Numbered from the stretch's first letter, positions 25,825 through 34,990 are shown. The stretch is 64,000 nucleotides of DNA from CAVXSP01 sp963764505 (GCA_963764505.1 CAVXSP010000001.1:2356001-2420000), one strand, 5' to 3'. Program-made: numbers and translations. The notes: generated by a model not told the origin, from the sequence alone.

Positions 25825-26502
25825 TCATGGGAGCGGGCCCTTGGACGGCTGGATCGTTGGCCGTTGGACGACGGCCGGCGATCGAACCGCATCGGGCTGC
25901 GCCGCCGGCTGCTTGGTGGCGAGCAGCATGGACCAGAAGGGCAGCCACGAACGGACGGCGGTCACGTCCAGATGCCTCCGTACGAGGCGGAGGAAGCCCC
26001 AGCGGGTCCAGTGCTGGATGTGTCCGGTAGTGTTCCCGAACTGCCGCAGGTACTTTCCGCGCGCCATGTTGGAGATGCGCCAGATCGGCTCGTTCGGGAC
26101 GCTGAGCAGCACACGGTCGCCGCTGACGCGCGCGAGCTCGGCGAGCGCCGCGGCCGGATGCTCGGTGTGCTCCAGGACCTCGCAGCACAGCACCAGATCG
26201 AAGCTGCCGGTCGCGAACGGAAGCGCGTAGACGGAGCCCTGCACGAGCGAGACGGAGTTCTGGGACCGCGCCACCCGCAGCCCGGTTCCGTCGACGTCGA
26301 GGCCGACGACCCGCACGCCCTGAAGGTGCCGGTCCAGATGCCGCAGCACCACCCCTTCGCCGCAGCCGACGTCGAGCAGGTGCCGTGGCCGGGACCGGTG
26401 CACGAGCGCGGTGATGTTGCGCAGGTACACGCGATTCAGGAACTGGACCAGCCGGTTGTTCGACGTGTACTTGGTCTGCTTGTAGACCTTGACAGCTTCC
26501 AA
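25825..26502 (-). CDS. Class I SAM-dependent methyltransferase
   Basis: 225 residues. Motif I is LLDVGCGEGVVLRHL (about residue 42), the acidic ribose-binding residue is in VVGLDVDG, and FDLVLCCEVLEHTEHP is the usual post-I block of methyltransferase-11-type enzymes. The substrate is unknown; the family includes small-molecule and lipid/quinone methyltransferases. The start is a TTG at 26502, preceded by GGGAGG four bases upstream. The last 25 residues (VVQRPTIQPSKGPLP) are translated from a dispersed repeat and are probably not part of the enzyme fold. It ends three bases from the convergent cytochrome gene and is divergent from the NagA-like gene. Confidence 0.82.
   Translation of the reverse strand: MEAVKVYKQTKYTSNNRLVQFLNRVYLRNITALVHRSRPRHLLDVGCGEGVVLRHLDRHLQGVRVVGLDVDGTGLRVARSQNSVSLVQGSVYALPFATGSFDLVLCCEVLEHTEHPAAALAELARVSGDRVLLSVPNEPIWRISNMARGKYLRQFGNTTGHIQHWTRWGFLRLVRRHLDVTAVRSWLPFWSMLLATKQPAAQPDAVRSPAVVQRPTIQPSKGPLP
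25829..25875. repeat. Dispersed heptad-type repeat, copy 2
   Basis: GGAGCGGGCCCTTGGACG followed by GCTGGATCGTTGGCC and GTTGGACGACGGC. It resembles copy 1 at 22139-22170 but has an extra internal heptad-like TTGG-rich unit. On the minus strand it encodes the C-terminal tail of the methyltransferase. Confidence 0.55.
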
Positions 26503-26585
26503 AGCGCCTCCCGCCGGGCGCCTGCGGGCGTCCGGGCACCGAGGGCCGATAATCTCACACTGGCGGACAGAGGCGCCCGTCGCGC

Positions 26586-27500
26586 ATGTCTTGTATCGAT
26601 CTCCAGCTGAACGGCTACGCCGGCGTCGATTTCAACAGTGACGACCTCACGGCGGAGGATCTGTATCGCGCGTGTGCGCGGCTGGACGAGGACGGCGTCG
26701 CCGCCTGCCTGGCCACCATCATCACCGACGGCCCGGACGCGATGTGCCGGCGCCTGGCCACGCTGGCCGCACTGCGGGAATCGAGTCCTCTCGTCGGACG
26801 GGTGATTGCCGGATTTCACATCGAAGGGCCGTTCCTCAACGAAGCCGACGGATTCCGCGGCGCGCACCCCCTGGATGCGATTCGTCCCGGCGACGTCGAA
26901 GTGATGGCGCGCCTGCTCGAGGCCGCCGCCGGGCTCGCGCGTCTGGTCACGCTCGCGCCCGAGCGGGATCCTCGGCTGGCGGTGACGCGGATGCTCGTCG
27001 CACGGGGCGTCGTCGTGTCCGCCGGCCACACCGACGCGAGCCTCGACGAGCTGCGCGCGGCCATCGACGCCGGTCTGTCCATGTGCACGCACGTCGGCAA
27101 CGGCTGCCCGGCCCTGCTGCCGCGGCACGACAACATCGTCCAGCGGATGCTCAGCCTGGCGGACCGGCTCTGGCTCACCTTCATCGCCGACGGCGTGCAC
27201 GTGCCGTTCGTGGCGCTCGGCAACTACCTGCGGGCGGCCGGCTTCGACCGCGCCATCGTGGTGACCGATGCGATGGCGGCCGCCGGCCTTGGTCCCGGCA
27301 CCTACACGCTGGGCCGTTGGCGGATCGTGGTCGGTGACGACCTGGCGGCGCGCGCGCCGGGCGGCTCCCATCTGGTCGGCTCGGCGATGACGCTGAGGAC
27401 CAGCGTGGAGCGGGTGACAGCGGCGCTGCGTCTGTCGCCGGCCGAGGTGCGGCAGATGACGTGGGACAATCCGCGACAGGCCGTGCTGCACGGGCAGTGA
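26586..27500 (+). CDS. N-acetylglucosamine-6-phosphate deacetylase-like amidohydrolase
   Basis: 304 residues against about 380 for typical NagA. The catalytic TIM-barrel motifs are present: QLNGYAGVDFNSD, the metal-binding GFHIEGPFLNEADGFRGAHP (about residue 79), VSAGHTDAS, CTHVGNGCPAL and VTDAMAAAG (catalytic Asp). The small N-terminal beta-sandwich part is missing: the protein begins directly at the first barrel strand. Expected reaction: removal of acetate from GlcNAc-6-phosphate or a relative. The ATG has no strong ribosome site. Divergent from the methyltransferase and 38 bp upstream of the PQQ protein gene. Confidence 0.82.
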   Translation: MSCIDLQLNGYAGVDFNSDDLTAEDLYRACARLDEDGVAACLATIITDGPDAMCRRLATLAALRESSPLVGRVIAGFHIEGPFLNEADGFRGAHPLDAIRPGDVEVMARLLEAAAGLARLVTLAPERDPRLAVTRMLVARGVVVSAGHTDASLDELRAAIDAGLSMCTHVGNGCPALLPRHDNIVQRMLSLADRLWLTFIADGVHVPFVALGNYLRAAGFDRAIVVTDAMAAAGLGPGTYTLGRWRIVVGDDLAARAPGGSHLVGSAMTLRTSVERVTAALRLSPAEVRQMTWDNPRQAVLHGQ

Positions 27501-27538
27501 GAGCGTCCCTCTGGAACGGGGGTATGATGCTGCGGTCG

Positions 27539-29278
27539 ATGTCGGTGCGGCGCTTTCCCATTGCGGGATTGTTCTTCCTGTTCGCCTCGATCCTGTCGAT
27601 CGCCGTGCTGTCGGCCGGCCGCGCCGCGGACTGGAACGATGCACCGGCCGCCGATTTCCCGCTCGTCGGCGGGAACTACGCCAACCAGCGCTATTCGACG
27701 CTGAAGCAGATCAACCGATCGACCGTGGGCCGGCTGGGCGGCGCCTGGATGGCGCACGTCGGCGGCCGCGGCATCATGCAGTCGACGCCCGTGGTAGTCG
27801 GCGGGACGATGTACCTCTCCGCGGGATCGATTACGGCGCGCGACGCCCGCACGGGCGAGCTGAAGTGGCGCTACCCGCAGCAGGAACAGGCGGGGTTCGG
27901 ACGCGGCGGTCTCTCGAACCGGGGCGTCGTCGTCGCGGAAGGGAAGGTCTTCTCGGCCGGGCCGGGCAACACCCTGCTCGCGCTCGATGAGAAGACCGGC
28001 GCGCCCGTCTGGCAGACGAAGCTCGCCGACCGGGGGAACAGCAACGCGCCCGCGTCGTACTACGATGGCCTCGTCTACATGGGCGTCGGCGGCGGCGAGA
28101 GCGGCGTCCGCGGCCAGTTCGGCGCATACGACGCGAAGACCGGCAAGGAGGTCTGGAAGTTCTGGACCGTGCCCGGGCCTGGCGAGCCCGGGCACGAGAC
28201 GTGGGAAGGCGATTCCTGGAAATCGGGTGGTGCACCCGTCTGGACCCATCCCGCCATCGATCCGGATCTCGGGATGATCTACGTGCCGACCGGCAATGCC
28301 GGTCCGGACAACGACGGCACCGAGCGGGGCGGCGACAATCTCTTCACGGTCTCCGTGCTCGCGCTCGACCTGAAGACGGGCGCGCACAAGTGGCACTTCC
28401 AGGAAGTCCACCACGATCTGTGGGACTACGACAGCGCCGCCGCGCCCGTGCTGGCGGATATCACCTATCAGGGACGCCCGCGCAAGATCCTGATGCACGC
28501 AGGCAAGTCGGGGATGATGTTCATCCTCGATCGCACCAACGGGAAGCCGCTCATCGGGGTCGAAGAGCGGTCCGTGGAGCAGGAGCCGCGGATGAAAACG
28601 GCGAAGACGCAGCCGTTTCCCCTCGGCGACCCGTTCGTTCCCATCTGCCCCGAGCCCGGTAGCGTGCCAGCGGAGTACAAGAGCAGTTGCATCTTCGGCG
28701 CGTACTGGACGGATCCCGTCGTGATGGCGCCGGGCACTCTCGGCGGCCTGTCATGGGCGCCGATGACGTTCAGTCCGCAGACGATGCTCATCTACGTGTG
28801 CGGCGGCATCATGAACACCGGATTCGGCCTGCGCCGGCAGATCTTCGACGAGGCGGCCGGCCGTCTGGTCAACACGCCGGAAGGCGGACGCGGGTTCTTC
28901 CATCCGGCGAGCTGGCCGCGCGCCGGCACGATGACCGCGATCGATCCACACACGAACAAGATCGCGTGGCAGAAGCGCATGGCCTCGCCGTGCGGCTCCG
29001 GGAGCGGGCTGTTGAGCACTGCCGGCGGGCTGCTGTGGCATGGCGAGTCGGACGGACATCTCGTCGCCTACGACATCCGCAACGGTGACGAGCTGTGGAA
29101 GTTCCAGACCGGCGCCGGCGCCGACGCGCCGGTCGCCACGTACGAGGTCGACGGGCAGCAGTACGTCGCCGTCCTGGCCGGCGGCAACGGGATCCTGCAG
29201 TCGCCGAGCGGCGATAATCTGTGGGCGTTCAGGCTTGGCGGCACGCTGCCGCCCGCTGCGGCGCCCGCTGCAAGGTGA
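27539..29278 (+). CDS. PQQ-type beta-propeller dehydrogenase, exported
   Basis: About 579 residues. A signal peptide (RRFPIAGLFFLFASILSIAV) precedes propeller blades: FPLVGGNYANQRYSTLKQIN, ARDARTGELKWRY, LALDEKTGAPVWQT, GAYDAKTGKEVWKFWTVPGP, VHHDLWDYDSAAAPVLAD (active-site-like Asp region) and DIRNGDELWKFQTGAGADA. Two Cys in CPEPGSVPAEYKSSC could form a disulfide. The fold binds PQQ in the periplasm and oxidises alcohols or sugars. Start is debatable: ATG at 27524 is in frame, but a TATGAT at 27523-27528 would act as a -10 and favour 27539. It is followed five bases later by the propeller-cytochrome gene, its likely electron acceptor. Confidence 0.82.
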   Translation: MSVRRFPIAGLFFLFASILSIAVLSAGRAADWNDAPAADFPLVGGNYANQRYSTLKQINRSTVGRLGGAWMAHVGGRGIMQSTPVVVGGTMYLSAGSITARDARTGELKWRYPQQEQAGFGRGGLSNRGVVVAEGKVFSAGPGNTLLALDEKTGAPVWQTKLADRGNSNAPASYYDGLVYMGVGGGESGVRGQFGAYDAKTGKEVWKFWTVPGPGEPGHETWEGDSWKSGGAPVWTHPAIDPDLGMIYVPTGNAGPDNDGTERGGDNLFTVSVLALDLKTGAHKWHFQEVHHDLWDYDSAAAPVLADITYQGRPRKILMHAGKSGMMFILDRTNGKPLIGVEERSVEQEPRMKTAKTQPFPLGDPFVPICPEPGSVPAEYKSSCIFGAYWTDPVVMAPGTLGGLSWAPMTFSPQTMLIYVCGGIMNTGFGLRRQIFDEAAGRLVNTPEGGRGFFHPASWPRAGTMTAIDPHTNKIAWQKRMASPCGSGSGLLSTAGGLLWHGESDGHLVAYDIRNGDELWKFQTGAGADAPVATYEVDGQQYVAVLAGGNGILQSPSGDNLWAFRLGGTLPPAAAPAAR

Positions 29279-29283
29279 GAGGC

Positions 29284-32094
29284 ATGTCCAGACTCCGCGG
29301 ATTCATCGTTTTTCTCATCGGCATCTCCGCCGGCGCGCTGACGCTCGTCGGGTTCCAGGACGTCCCGAACCGCTCCTGGTCGCCCGGCGTGCAGAAGGCG
29401 CCGGAGACCTCGCCGGCGCTGTCGCCGGAAGAGGAGATGAAGCACTTCTACCTGCCGCCGGGCTATCACGTCGAGGTCGTCGCGCGCGAGCCGATCATCC
29501 AGGATCCGATCGCGATCGACTGGGACGCGGACGGCCGGATGTGGGTCGTCGAGTATCCGGAGTACGTCCGCGACCTGCAGGCGCCCGAGCCCAACCTGGA
29601 GCCGCTCGGACGCATTGCCGTGCTCGAAGACACGAACAACGATGGCGTCATGGACAAGCGCACGGTCTTCGCCGACGGGCTGGTCCAGGCGCGGGCGGTC
29701 AAGGCGCTGGACAAGGGCATCCTCGTCCTCGAGCCGCCGAACATCTGGCTGATGCGCGACACGAACGGCGACCTGAAGATGGACACGAAGGAGCAGGTCG
29801 GCACCGACTACGGACGGCGGGAAGGCGGCGTGGAGGGCAACGCCAACGGCTTCCAATGGGGCCTCGACAACTACATCCACTCCGCCGGGTCGAGCGTGAC
29901 GTACCAGCTGCGGCTGAAGGACGGCAAGTTCGATCGGCGGCCGACGCTCTCGCGCGGCGAATGGGGCGTGAGCCAGGACGACTTCGGCCGGATGTTCCGC
30001 AATTCGAGCGAATCGACGCTCCAGGCCGACCTCGTGCCGACGCCGTACTACGCGCGCAATCCGGACCTCATCCGGACGCGCGGCAGCTACGACGTCCTGA
30101 CGAACGACGTGAACAACATCAACGAAGTCTGGCCGGTGCGCCCGAATCCCGGCACGAACCGGTCGTACCAGTACGGCGTGCTGCGCCCCGACGGCACGGT
30201 CGTGCAGGTCACCGCGGCCTGCACGCCGCTGGTCTACCGCGGGGATCGACTGCCGGCCGACATGTACGGCAACGTCTTCATCGCCGAGCCGACCGCCAAT
30301 TTCGTGCGCCGCCTCGTCATCAGCGACGACGGCACGACGCTGCGGGCGCGCAGCGCGTACGACAAGGCGGAGTTCATGGGGTCGACGGACGAGCGGTTCC
30401 GTCCGGTGTTCATCTCGAACGCGCCCGACGGCACGATGATGATCGTCGATTTCTACCGCGGCGTCATCCAGGATCGCTCGTCGACGACGCTCTATCTGAA
30501 GGACTACATACAGAAGCGGAATCTCGACAATCCAATGGGCGTCGGTATGGGACGGGTCTATCGCGTCGTCCATGACACGACGCGCCGCGATACGACGCGG
30601 CCGCAACTCAGCCGCGCGACGCCCGAGCAGCTCGTCCAGACGCTCTCGCATCCGAACGGCTGGTGGCGCGATACGGCGCAGCGGCTGCTCGTCGAGCGCG
30701 GCGACAAGACGGTCGTGCCGCAGTTGAAGGCGCTCGCGACCGGCACGGCGGATCCCCGGTTCCGTGTCAAGGCGCTCTGGGTCCTCGATGGCAACGACAG
30801 CATCGATCCGGACACGGTCGTGAAGGCGCTGGGCGACCCGTCTCGCGACGTGCGGACCTCGGCGGTCCGCATCGCCGAGCGCTATCTTGTGACTCCGAAC
30901 GCCGCGGTCAAGGCCGCCGTGCTGAAGCTCGTGGACGACCGCGACTGGTCGGTGCGCGAGCAGCTCGCGGCGTCTTTCGGTGCGCTGCCTGCGGGCGAGC
31001 GGGAGGCGGCCCTCGCGTCGCTCCTCGCGAATCACGCGAATGACATGGTCGTCATGGATGCGGCGCTGAGCAGCGTCGCCGGACAGGAGAGCGCGCTGCT
31101 CGATGCGCTACTGCAAGCCGGGCGGCCGCAGTCCTCGCCGCTCGAGACGGCGATCGCAATGACGGCCGCGACGATTCTGCGCGCGGACCGCGATGCGGAG
31201 GCACAGGCGGTGCTCGCCCGTGTCGCCGAGGCGAATCGGCCGGCGTGGCAGCGCGCGGCGATCCTCCGCGGCGCCGAGGTGGCGGTCGTGCCGAACACGC
31301 CGATGCCGGGCAATCAGAGGCGCGGAGCGGCACCCTCCATCACGGCGACCGCGGTCGGTACGCGCGGCGCGCCGTGTCCGACCTGCCCGGGTGGCCGGGC
31401 AGGTCCGGGTGGCGCCTACGCCTTCGAGGACGCCCGCGGCGGCGGTGCGGCGCCGACCCTCGTCGCGCGCGGCAGCCGCGCGGGCGGCGCTCCGCGGCCG
31501 AGGCGGGCGCGGCGGTCGCGGAAACGGGCCGCGCCTGCAGTTGAGCGGCGAGCCGGCGGCGTTCGCGGCGCTCGCGGGCGGTTCGGGCGACCTCGCCACG
31601 CGGGCGGCCAACGTGCTGGCGCGCATCGGATGGCCGGGCAAGCCGGGTGCATCCGCGCCGGTGGCGCCGCTCACGCCGGCCGAGCAGGCGCGCTTCGACG
31701 CCGGGCGCGAGGTCTATCAGAACATCTGCCAGGCCTGCCATCAGCCGAACGGCCGCGGGCTGGAGCGCGTCGCGCCGCCGCTCGTCGGCTCGGTGCTCGC
31801 GCTGGCGCCGCCGGAAGTCACTGCGCGGATCCTCCTGAACGGGAAGGAGGGGACGGTCGGGCTCATGCCGCCGCTCGGCCAGACGCTGACCGACGACCAG
31901 GTCGCCGCGGCGCTGACCTACGTGCGTCGCGAGTGGGGCCAGACCGGTACGCCGGTCGACCCGGAGACGGTCAAGGCGGTGCGCGCCCAGACGGCCTCAC
32001 GCACCCGTCCCTGGACCAACAACGAATTGCTGCAGATGATTCCAGCGGGACGAGGGAACTGACGGCGTCCGAGGGTTCCGGGGTCCCACGCTGA
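29284..32094 (+). CDS. Exported propeller-HEAT-cytochrome c protein, frameshifted before its heme domain
   Basis: Paralogue of 23161-25821 with the same signal peptide, propeller (FYLPPGYHVEVVAREPII, DWDADGRMWVVEYPEYV, SNAPDGTMMIVDFYRGVIQ) and HEAT region (about residues 440-690), up to CPTCPGG and GPGGAYAFEDA. Near nucleotide 31490-31505 the frame is lost: the continuing frame gives an Arg/Ala-rich tail to 32094, while the true C-terminal domain with CQACHQPNGRG and TARILLNGKEGTVGLMPPLG is in the next frame, ending at 32062. Going from one to the other needs one base removed (or two added) in a GC-rich run. Either the heme domain is lost in this copy or the sequence has an indel error. It is in an operon with the PQQ protein (five bases apart). 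Confidence 0.75.
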   Translation: MSRLRGFIVFLIGISAGALTLVGFQDVPNRSWSPGVQKAPETSPALSPEEEMKHFYLPPGYHVEVVAREPIIQDPIAIDWDADGRMWVVEYPEYVRDLQAPEPNLEPLGRIAVLEDTNNDGVMDKRTVFADGLVQARAVKALDKGILVLEPPNIWLMRDTNGDLKMDTKEQVGTDYGRREGGVEGNANGFQWGLDNYIHSAGSSVTYQLRLKDGKFDRRPTLSRGEWGVSQDDFGRMFRNSSESTLQADLVPTPYYARNPDLIRTRGSYDVLTNDVNNINEVWPVRPNPGTNRSYQYGVLRPDGTVVQVTAACTPLVYRGDRLPADMYGNVFIAEPTANFVRRLVISDDGTTLRARSAYDKAEFMGSTDERFRPVFISNAPDGTMMIVDFYRGVIQDRSSTTLYLKDYIQKRNLDNPMGVGMGRVYRVVHDTTRRDTTRPQLSRATPEQLVQTLSHPNGWWRDTAQRLLVERGDKTVVPQLKALATGTADPRFRVKALWVLDGNDSIDPDTVVKALGDPSRDVRTSAVRIAERYLVTPNAAVKAAVLKLVDDRDWSVREQLAASFGALPAGEREAALASLLANHANDMVVMDAALSSVAGQESALLDALLQAGRPQSSPLETAIAMTAATILRADRDAEAQAVLARVAEANRPAWQRAAILRGAEVAVVPNTPMPGNQRRGAAPSITATAVGTRGAPCPTCPGGRAGPGGAYAFEDARGGGAAPTLVARGSRAGGAPRPRRARRSRKRAAPAVERRAGGVRGARGRFGRPRHAGGQRAGAHRMAGQAGCIRAGGAAHAGRAGALRRRARGLSEHLPGLPSAERPRAGARRAAARRLGARAGAAGSHCADPPEREGGDGRAHAAARPDADRRPGRRGADLRASRVGPDRYAGRPGDGQGGARPDGLTHPSLDQQRIAADDSSGTRELTASEGSGVPR
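31490..32062 (+). pseudogene. Displaced cytochrome c domain of the 29284 protein
   Basis: This stretch encodes, in the +1 frame relative to the 29284 gene, an intact-looking cytochrome c domain: NGPRLQLSGEP, WPGKPGA, then QNICQACHQPNGRG (CxxCH), the LMPPLGQTLTDDQ distal-ligand region and the end RPWTNNELLQMIPAGRGN. It matches the C-terminal 180 residues of the 23161 paralogue along its whole length. There is no ribosome site or start codon of its own where the frames cross, so it would be silent unless the frame is restored. Confidence 0.7.
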
Positions 32095-32197
32095 GCGACC
32101 GGCGCGCCGCGTCGAGGGCTACTTCTTCAGCCCCGATCACCGCGGCGAACTTGTCAACCGTGCGCGTGTGGCCGCGACGCGTCTACAATCACGCGCC

Positions 32198-32908
32198 ATG
32201 GTCGCACAACCGGTTGAGTACCGCGACGACCGCACCCCATTGACAGGCCTGCTGGTCTGGGATGAAGCGCGCACCGGGAGGCGCCCCGGCGTGCTGGTGG
32301 TCCACGGTGGTGCAGGACTCGACGACCACGCGACGGGCCGCGCGCACAAACTGGCCAACCTAGGGTTCATCACATTCGCCTGCGATCTGTACGGCGAGGG
32401 AGTGAAGGGACATCGCGAACGTGTGATCGCGTGCCTCAAGGATCTGAGCGAAGATCGTGGGAAGCTCCGGGCACGGGCGCTCGCAGGTCTTGGCGTTCTC
32501 TCCGAGCACGCGCTCGTCGACGGGCCTCTGGCTGCCGTCGGCTACTGCTTCGGGGGAATGACGGTTCTCGAACTCGCGCGGGGTGGGACTGATCTCCGAG
32601 GAATTGTCAGCGTCCATGGAAGTCTCCACACGCCCGCGCCGGCGCCAGTGGGCGCGATCACGGCAAGAGTCCTGGTGTGCCACGGCGCGCTCGATCCTCA
32701 CGTGCCGATGACCCAGGTGAACACGTTCGTCGACGAGATGAATCGCGCAAGAGCCGACTGGCAACTGATCGTCTACGGCAGCGCGATGCACGGCTTCACC
32801 CATGAGGGCGCCACGGCCGAGAAGACGCCGGGCGTCGCGTACAACGCGCTGGCGGATACGCGCTCCGCGGCGGCCATCGAGGCGTTTCTGGCGGAAGCAT
32901 TCTCGTGA
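32198..32908 (+). CDS. Dienelactone hydrolase-family alpha/beta hydrolase
   Basis: 236 residues. Alpha/beta-hydrolase order: VLVVHGGAGLDDH (oxyanion strand-loop), ACDLYGEGVKG, the nucleophile elbow GYCFGG with Cys (as in dienelactone hydrolases rather than Ser), the acid Asp in CHGALDPHVP, and His in YGSAMHGFTHEGA. No signal peptide, so cytoplasmic. It would cleave a lactone or ester of unknown identity. No Shine-Dalgarno is seen; TACAAT at 32184-32189 lies eight bases before the ATG, so the transcript is likely leaderless. It begins 135 bp after the cytochrome operon and is followed by a signalling phosphatase 105 bp away. Confidence 0.85.
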   Translation: MVAQPVEYRDDRTPLTGLLVWDEARTGRRPGVLVVHGGAGLDDHATGRAHKLANLGFITFACDLYGEGVKGHRERVIACLKDLSEDRGKLRARALAGLGVLSEHALVDGPLAAVGYCFGGMTVLELARGGTDLRGIVSVHGSLHTPAPAPVGAITARVLVCHGALDPHVPMTQVNTFVDEMNRARADWQLIVYGSAMHGFTHEGATAEKTPGVAYNALADTRSAAAIEAFLAEAFS

Positions 32909-33013
32909 ACGGGCGAGGGAACTTTCGGTTTTCACGTCCTCCGCGCGCGCCATGCGTGACGGCAGGATCTTCTTCGTCTGGTATGCTGCCGTCATTCGAG
33001 ACGCCCTCACCTG

Positions 33014-34417
33014 ATGGACCCAGTCGCAGCGATGCTTCGCGGCCAAATCGTCGACATCGTAGCGGGGTCAGTCTTTCTGTTCGTCGGATTCGCCAGCTGC
33101 TCGATCGCGGTGATTCGCCGGCGCGCTCGCGTCCGCATTTTCGTGTGGCTGGGACTCTGGAGCGCCATGTATGGCGCCCTGCGCCTGAGCCAATCACCGG
33201 CCGTCATCATGGCTTCGCCGCGCGCGCTTCAGAGCGGCGCGCCATACGCCAACATCGCCATCGGGTATCTGATCATCGTCCCGGCGTTGCTCGCTTTTCT
33301 CGAGCTGACGCTGGGCAAACCCCGCGTCGTCATTCAAGTGGCTGCCTGGATCGGGCTCGCCATTGGCGTCATCGGAATCCTCGCATTTGTTGTGCAAGGC
33401 TCGAGCAACGTGTTGATGCCGTACAACAACCTGCTCGCGACGTGCGTCCTGCTGATTCTGATGAGTGTCGTTGCCGTGCCCCGCTGGTCGTCCAGGTACC
33501 TCGTGTTCCGCGACCGCGGGGTGCTCGCCGTGGGCACGTTCGGCTTCGCGGCTGAAGCGCTGTACAACAACGTCGCACGTCCGTTGGGTCTCGAGCCGTT
33601 ACCGGTCCTGGATCACATCGGTTTCGCCATTCTGTTGTTCTCCCTCGCCTATGGCGCGCTGCAGCTGATGTTCGCGAACGAGCGTCGCTTACTGGCCGTT
33701 GACAGCGAACTTGAAGTCGCCCACAAGATTCAAATGGCGATCCTTCCGCGTGAAGTACCGTCGACCCGGACTCTCCGTATGAGCGCGACCTATCGATCCA
33801 TGACGGCCGTCGCGGGCGATTTCTACGAATTTGTTCCCGTCGATGAAGCGCGAGTCGGTGTCTTGGTCGCTGATGTTGCGGGGCACGGGGTGCCGGCGGC
33901 CTTGATCGCATCGATGATCAAAGTCGCGATGCAGGCTGTGGCTTCCGGTGCAGACGACCCGGGAGCGGTGCTCATGGGCTTGAACCGAGTGCTGTCCGGC
34001 CAACGATCCAGTCAGCTGATCTCGGCCGCGTACTTGTGGCTTGACACCGACAACAAGACGGCCCGGTATTCAGCGGCTGGACATCCGCCGCTTCTCCGGT
34101 GGGCGCAAGGACGGCTCGATCGGATCGAGAGCAACGGCTTTCTGCTGGGCATGGTCCAGGAATGTGCCTATCCCGTTGCGACGATGGCCATTGATTCAGG
34201 CGATCGGTTTCTTCTGTACACCGACGGCGTGATCGACGCCGAGAACGGCCGGGGCGAGTTCTTTGGCGACAGCAAATTGGAAGAAGTCGTTCGTGACAAC
34301 CAATCGGGGTCGCCAGGTCAGCTCTCGGAGGAGCTGTTTTCTCAGATAGACCACTGGCGGCCCGGTTCCACGTCTCAACAGGACGACATGACACTCGTCG
34401 TCATCGACGTGATGTGA
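33014..34417 (+). CDS. Membrane-bound PP2C/SpoIIE (RsbU-like) serine phosphatase
   Basis: 467 residues. The first about 225 residues contain seven hydrophobic segments (for example IVDIVAGSVFLFVGFASCSIAV and GYLIIVPALLAFLELTLG), a 7TM sensor module. Then a short helical linker (LAVDSELEVAHKIQMAILP) leads into the SpoIIE-type phosphatase: AGDFYEF, VLVADVAGHGVPAALIAS, AGHPPLLRW, DRFLLYTDGVIDAENGRGEFFG and QQDDMTLVVI, which supply the metal-binding Asp residues. It should dephosphorylate an anti-sigma-antagonist in response to a membrane signal. No partner STAS or kinase gene lies nearby. TG-n-TATGCT at 32979-32987 is an extended -10; the ATG has no ribosome site. Confidence 0.87.
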   Translation: MDPVAAMLRGQIVDIVAGSVFLFVGFASCSIAVIRRRARVRIFVWLGLWSAMYGALRLSQSPAVIMASPRALQSGAPYANIAIGYLIIVPALLAFLELTLGKPRVVIQVAAWIGLAIGVIGILAFVVQGSSNVLMPYNNLLATCVLLILMSVVAVPRWSSRYLVFRDRGVLAVGTFGFAAEALYNNVARPLGLEPLPVLDHIGFAILLFSLAYGALQLMFANERRLLAVDSELEVAHKIQMAILPREVPSTRTLRMSATYRSMTAVAGDFYEFVPVDEARVGVLVADVAGHGVPAALIASMIKVAMQAVASGADDPGAVLMGLNRVLSGQRSSQLISAAYLWLDTDNKTARYSAAGHPPLLRWAQGRLDRIESNGFLLGMVQECAYPVATMAIDSGDRFLLYTDGVIDAENGRGEFFGDSKLEEVVRDNQSGSPGQLSEELFSQIDHWRPGSTSQQDDMTLVVIDVM

Positions 34418-34438
34418 TCCGCTGCATTCCGGTTCGCG

Positions 34439-34819
34439 ATGATCAGCATTTCCAGCCGCGCCGCCGTCCTGTTGGCGGCAACTGCCTATCTCGTCATCGG
34501 ACGGTTCTTTCCGAACTCTGGTCCGCATGTGCAGATGCTCAGGGTCGCCGCGTGGGCGTTCAGCGCGGTCGTGTTCGTGGGCCATATCGCCCACGAACGC
34601 GTGGCGTGCAGATCGTCGAACGCGGAGATGGCCGCGCACATCGCGGCGGCCGTCGCGATCGGCGCATTCGGCCTCGGGATCGCAGGTCCTTTGTACGCAC
34701 GTTGGGTGGCCGGGCGCCCGATCCCACCCGTGCTGCCGGTGCTCGTTCTCTGGCCACTGGTGACAGCCGCTCCCGCGTATCTGGTCGCACGCGTGATCGG
34801 TCGAGTCTTGCGTCAGTGA
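34439..34819 (+). CDS. Small integral membrane protein, unknown function
   Basis: 126 residues with four hydrophobic helices (residues about 7-22, 36-52, 66-85 and 97-118), separated by short polar loops. Starts 21 bp after the phosphatase gene in the same direction, so probably the same transcript. No family recognised; a membrane partner of the phosphatase sensor is possible but only suggested by adjacency. Confidence 0.65.
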   Translation: MISISSRAAVLLAATAYLVIGRFFPNSGPHVQMLRVAAWAFSAVVFVGHIAHERVACRSSNAEMAAHIAAAVAIGAFGLGIAGPLYARWVAGRPIPPVLPVLVLWPLVTAAPAYLVARVIGRVLRQ

Positions 34820-34963
34820 CGGTGAGGACAGGTCCGCAGCGCCTGACGCCCATGACCAGAATCGCCTCGCTCCTTGCCGCCACGCTGCTCGTTTCTTGTC
34901 GCCGTGACACTGCTGTCGGAGATCGCCGATTGGCTGACCGACCTTGTTGGGCTGTGGCCCAGG

Positions 34964-34990
34964 TTTACAGAGAGAACTTTGTATTGTAAA
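34964..34990 (+). promoter_or_regulatory. Inverted repeat TTTACA/TGTAAA upstream of leader ORF and ADOP
   Basis: TTTACA at 34964-34969 and TGTAAA at 34985-34990 form an inverted repeat with 15 bases between (centres 21 bp apart) in an A+T-rich stretch that also has TATTGT. It lies 37 bp before the leader ORF. The position fits a promoter with an operator; a clear -35/-10 pair at 17 bp is not present, so exact promoter elements are uncertain. Confidence 0.35.
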
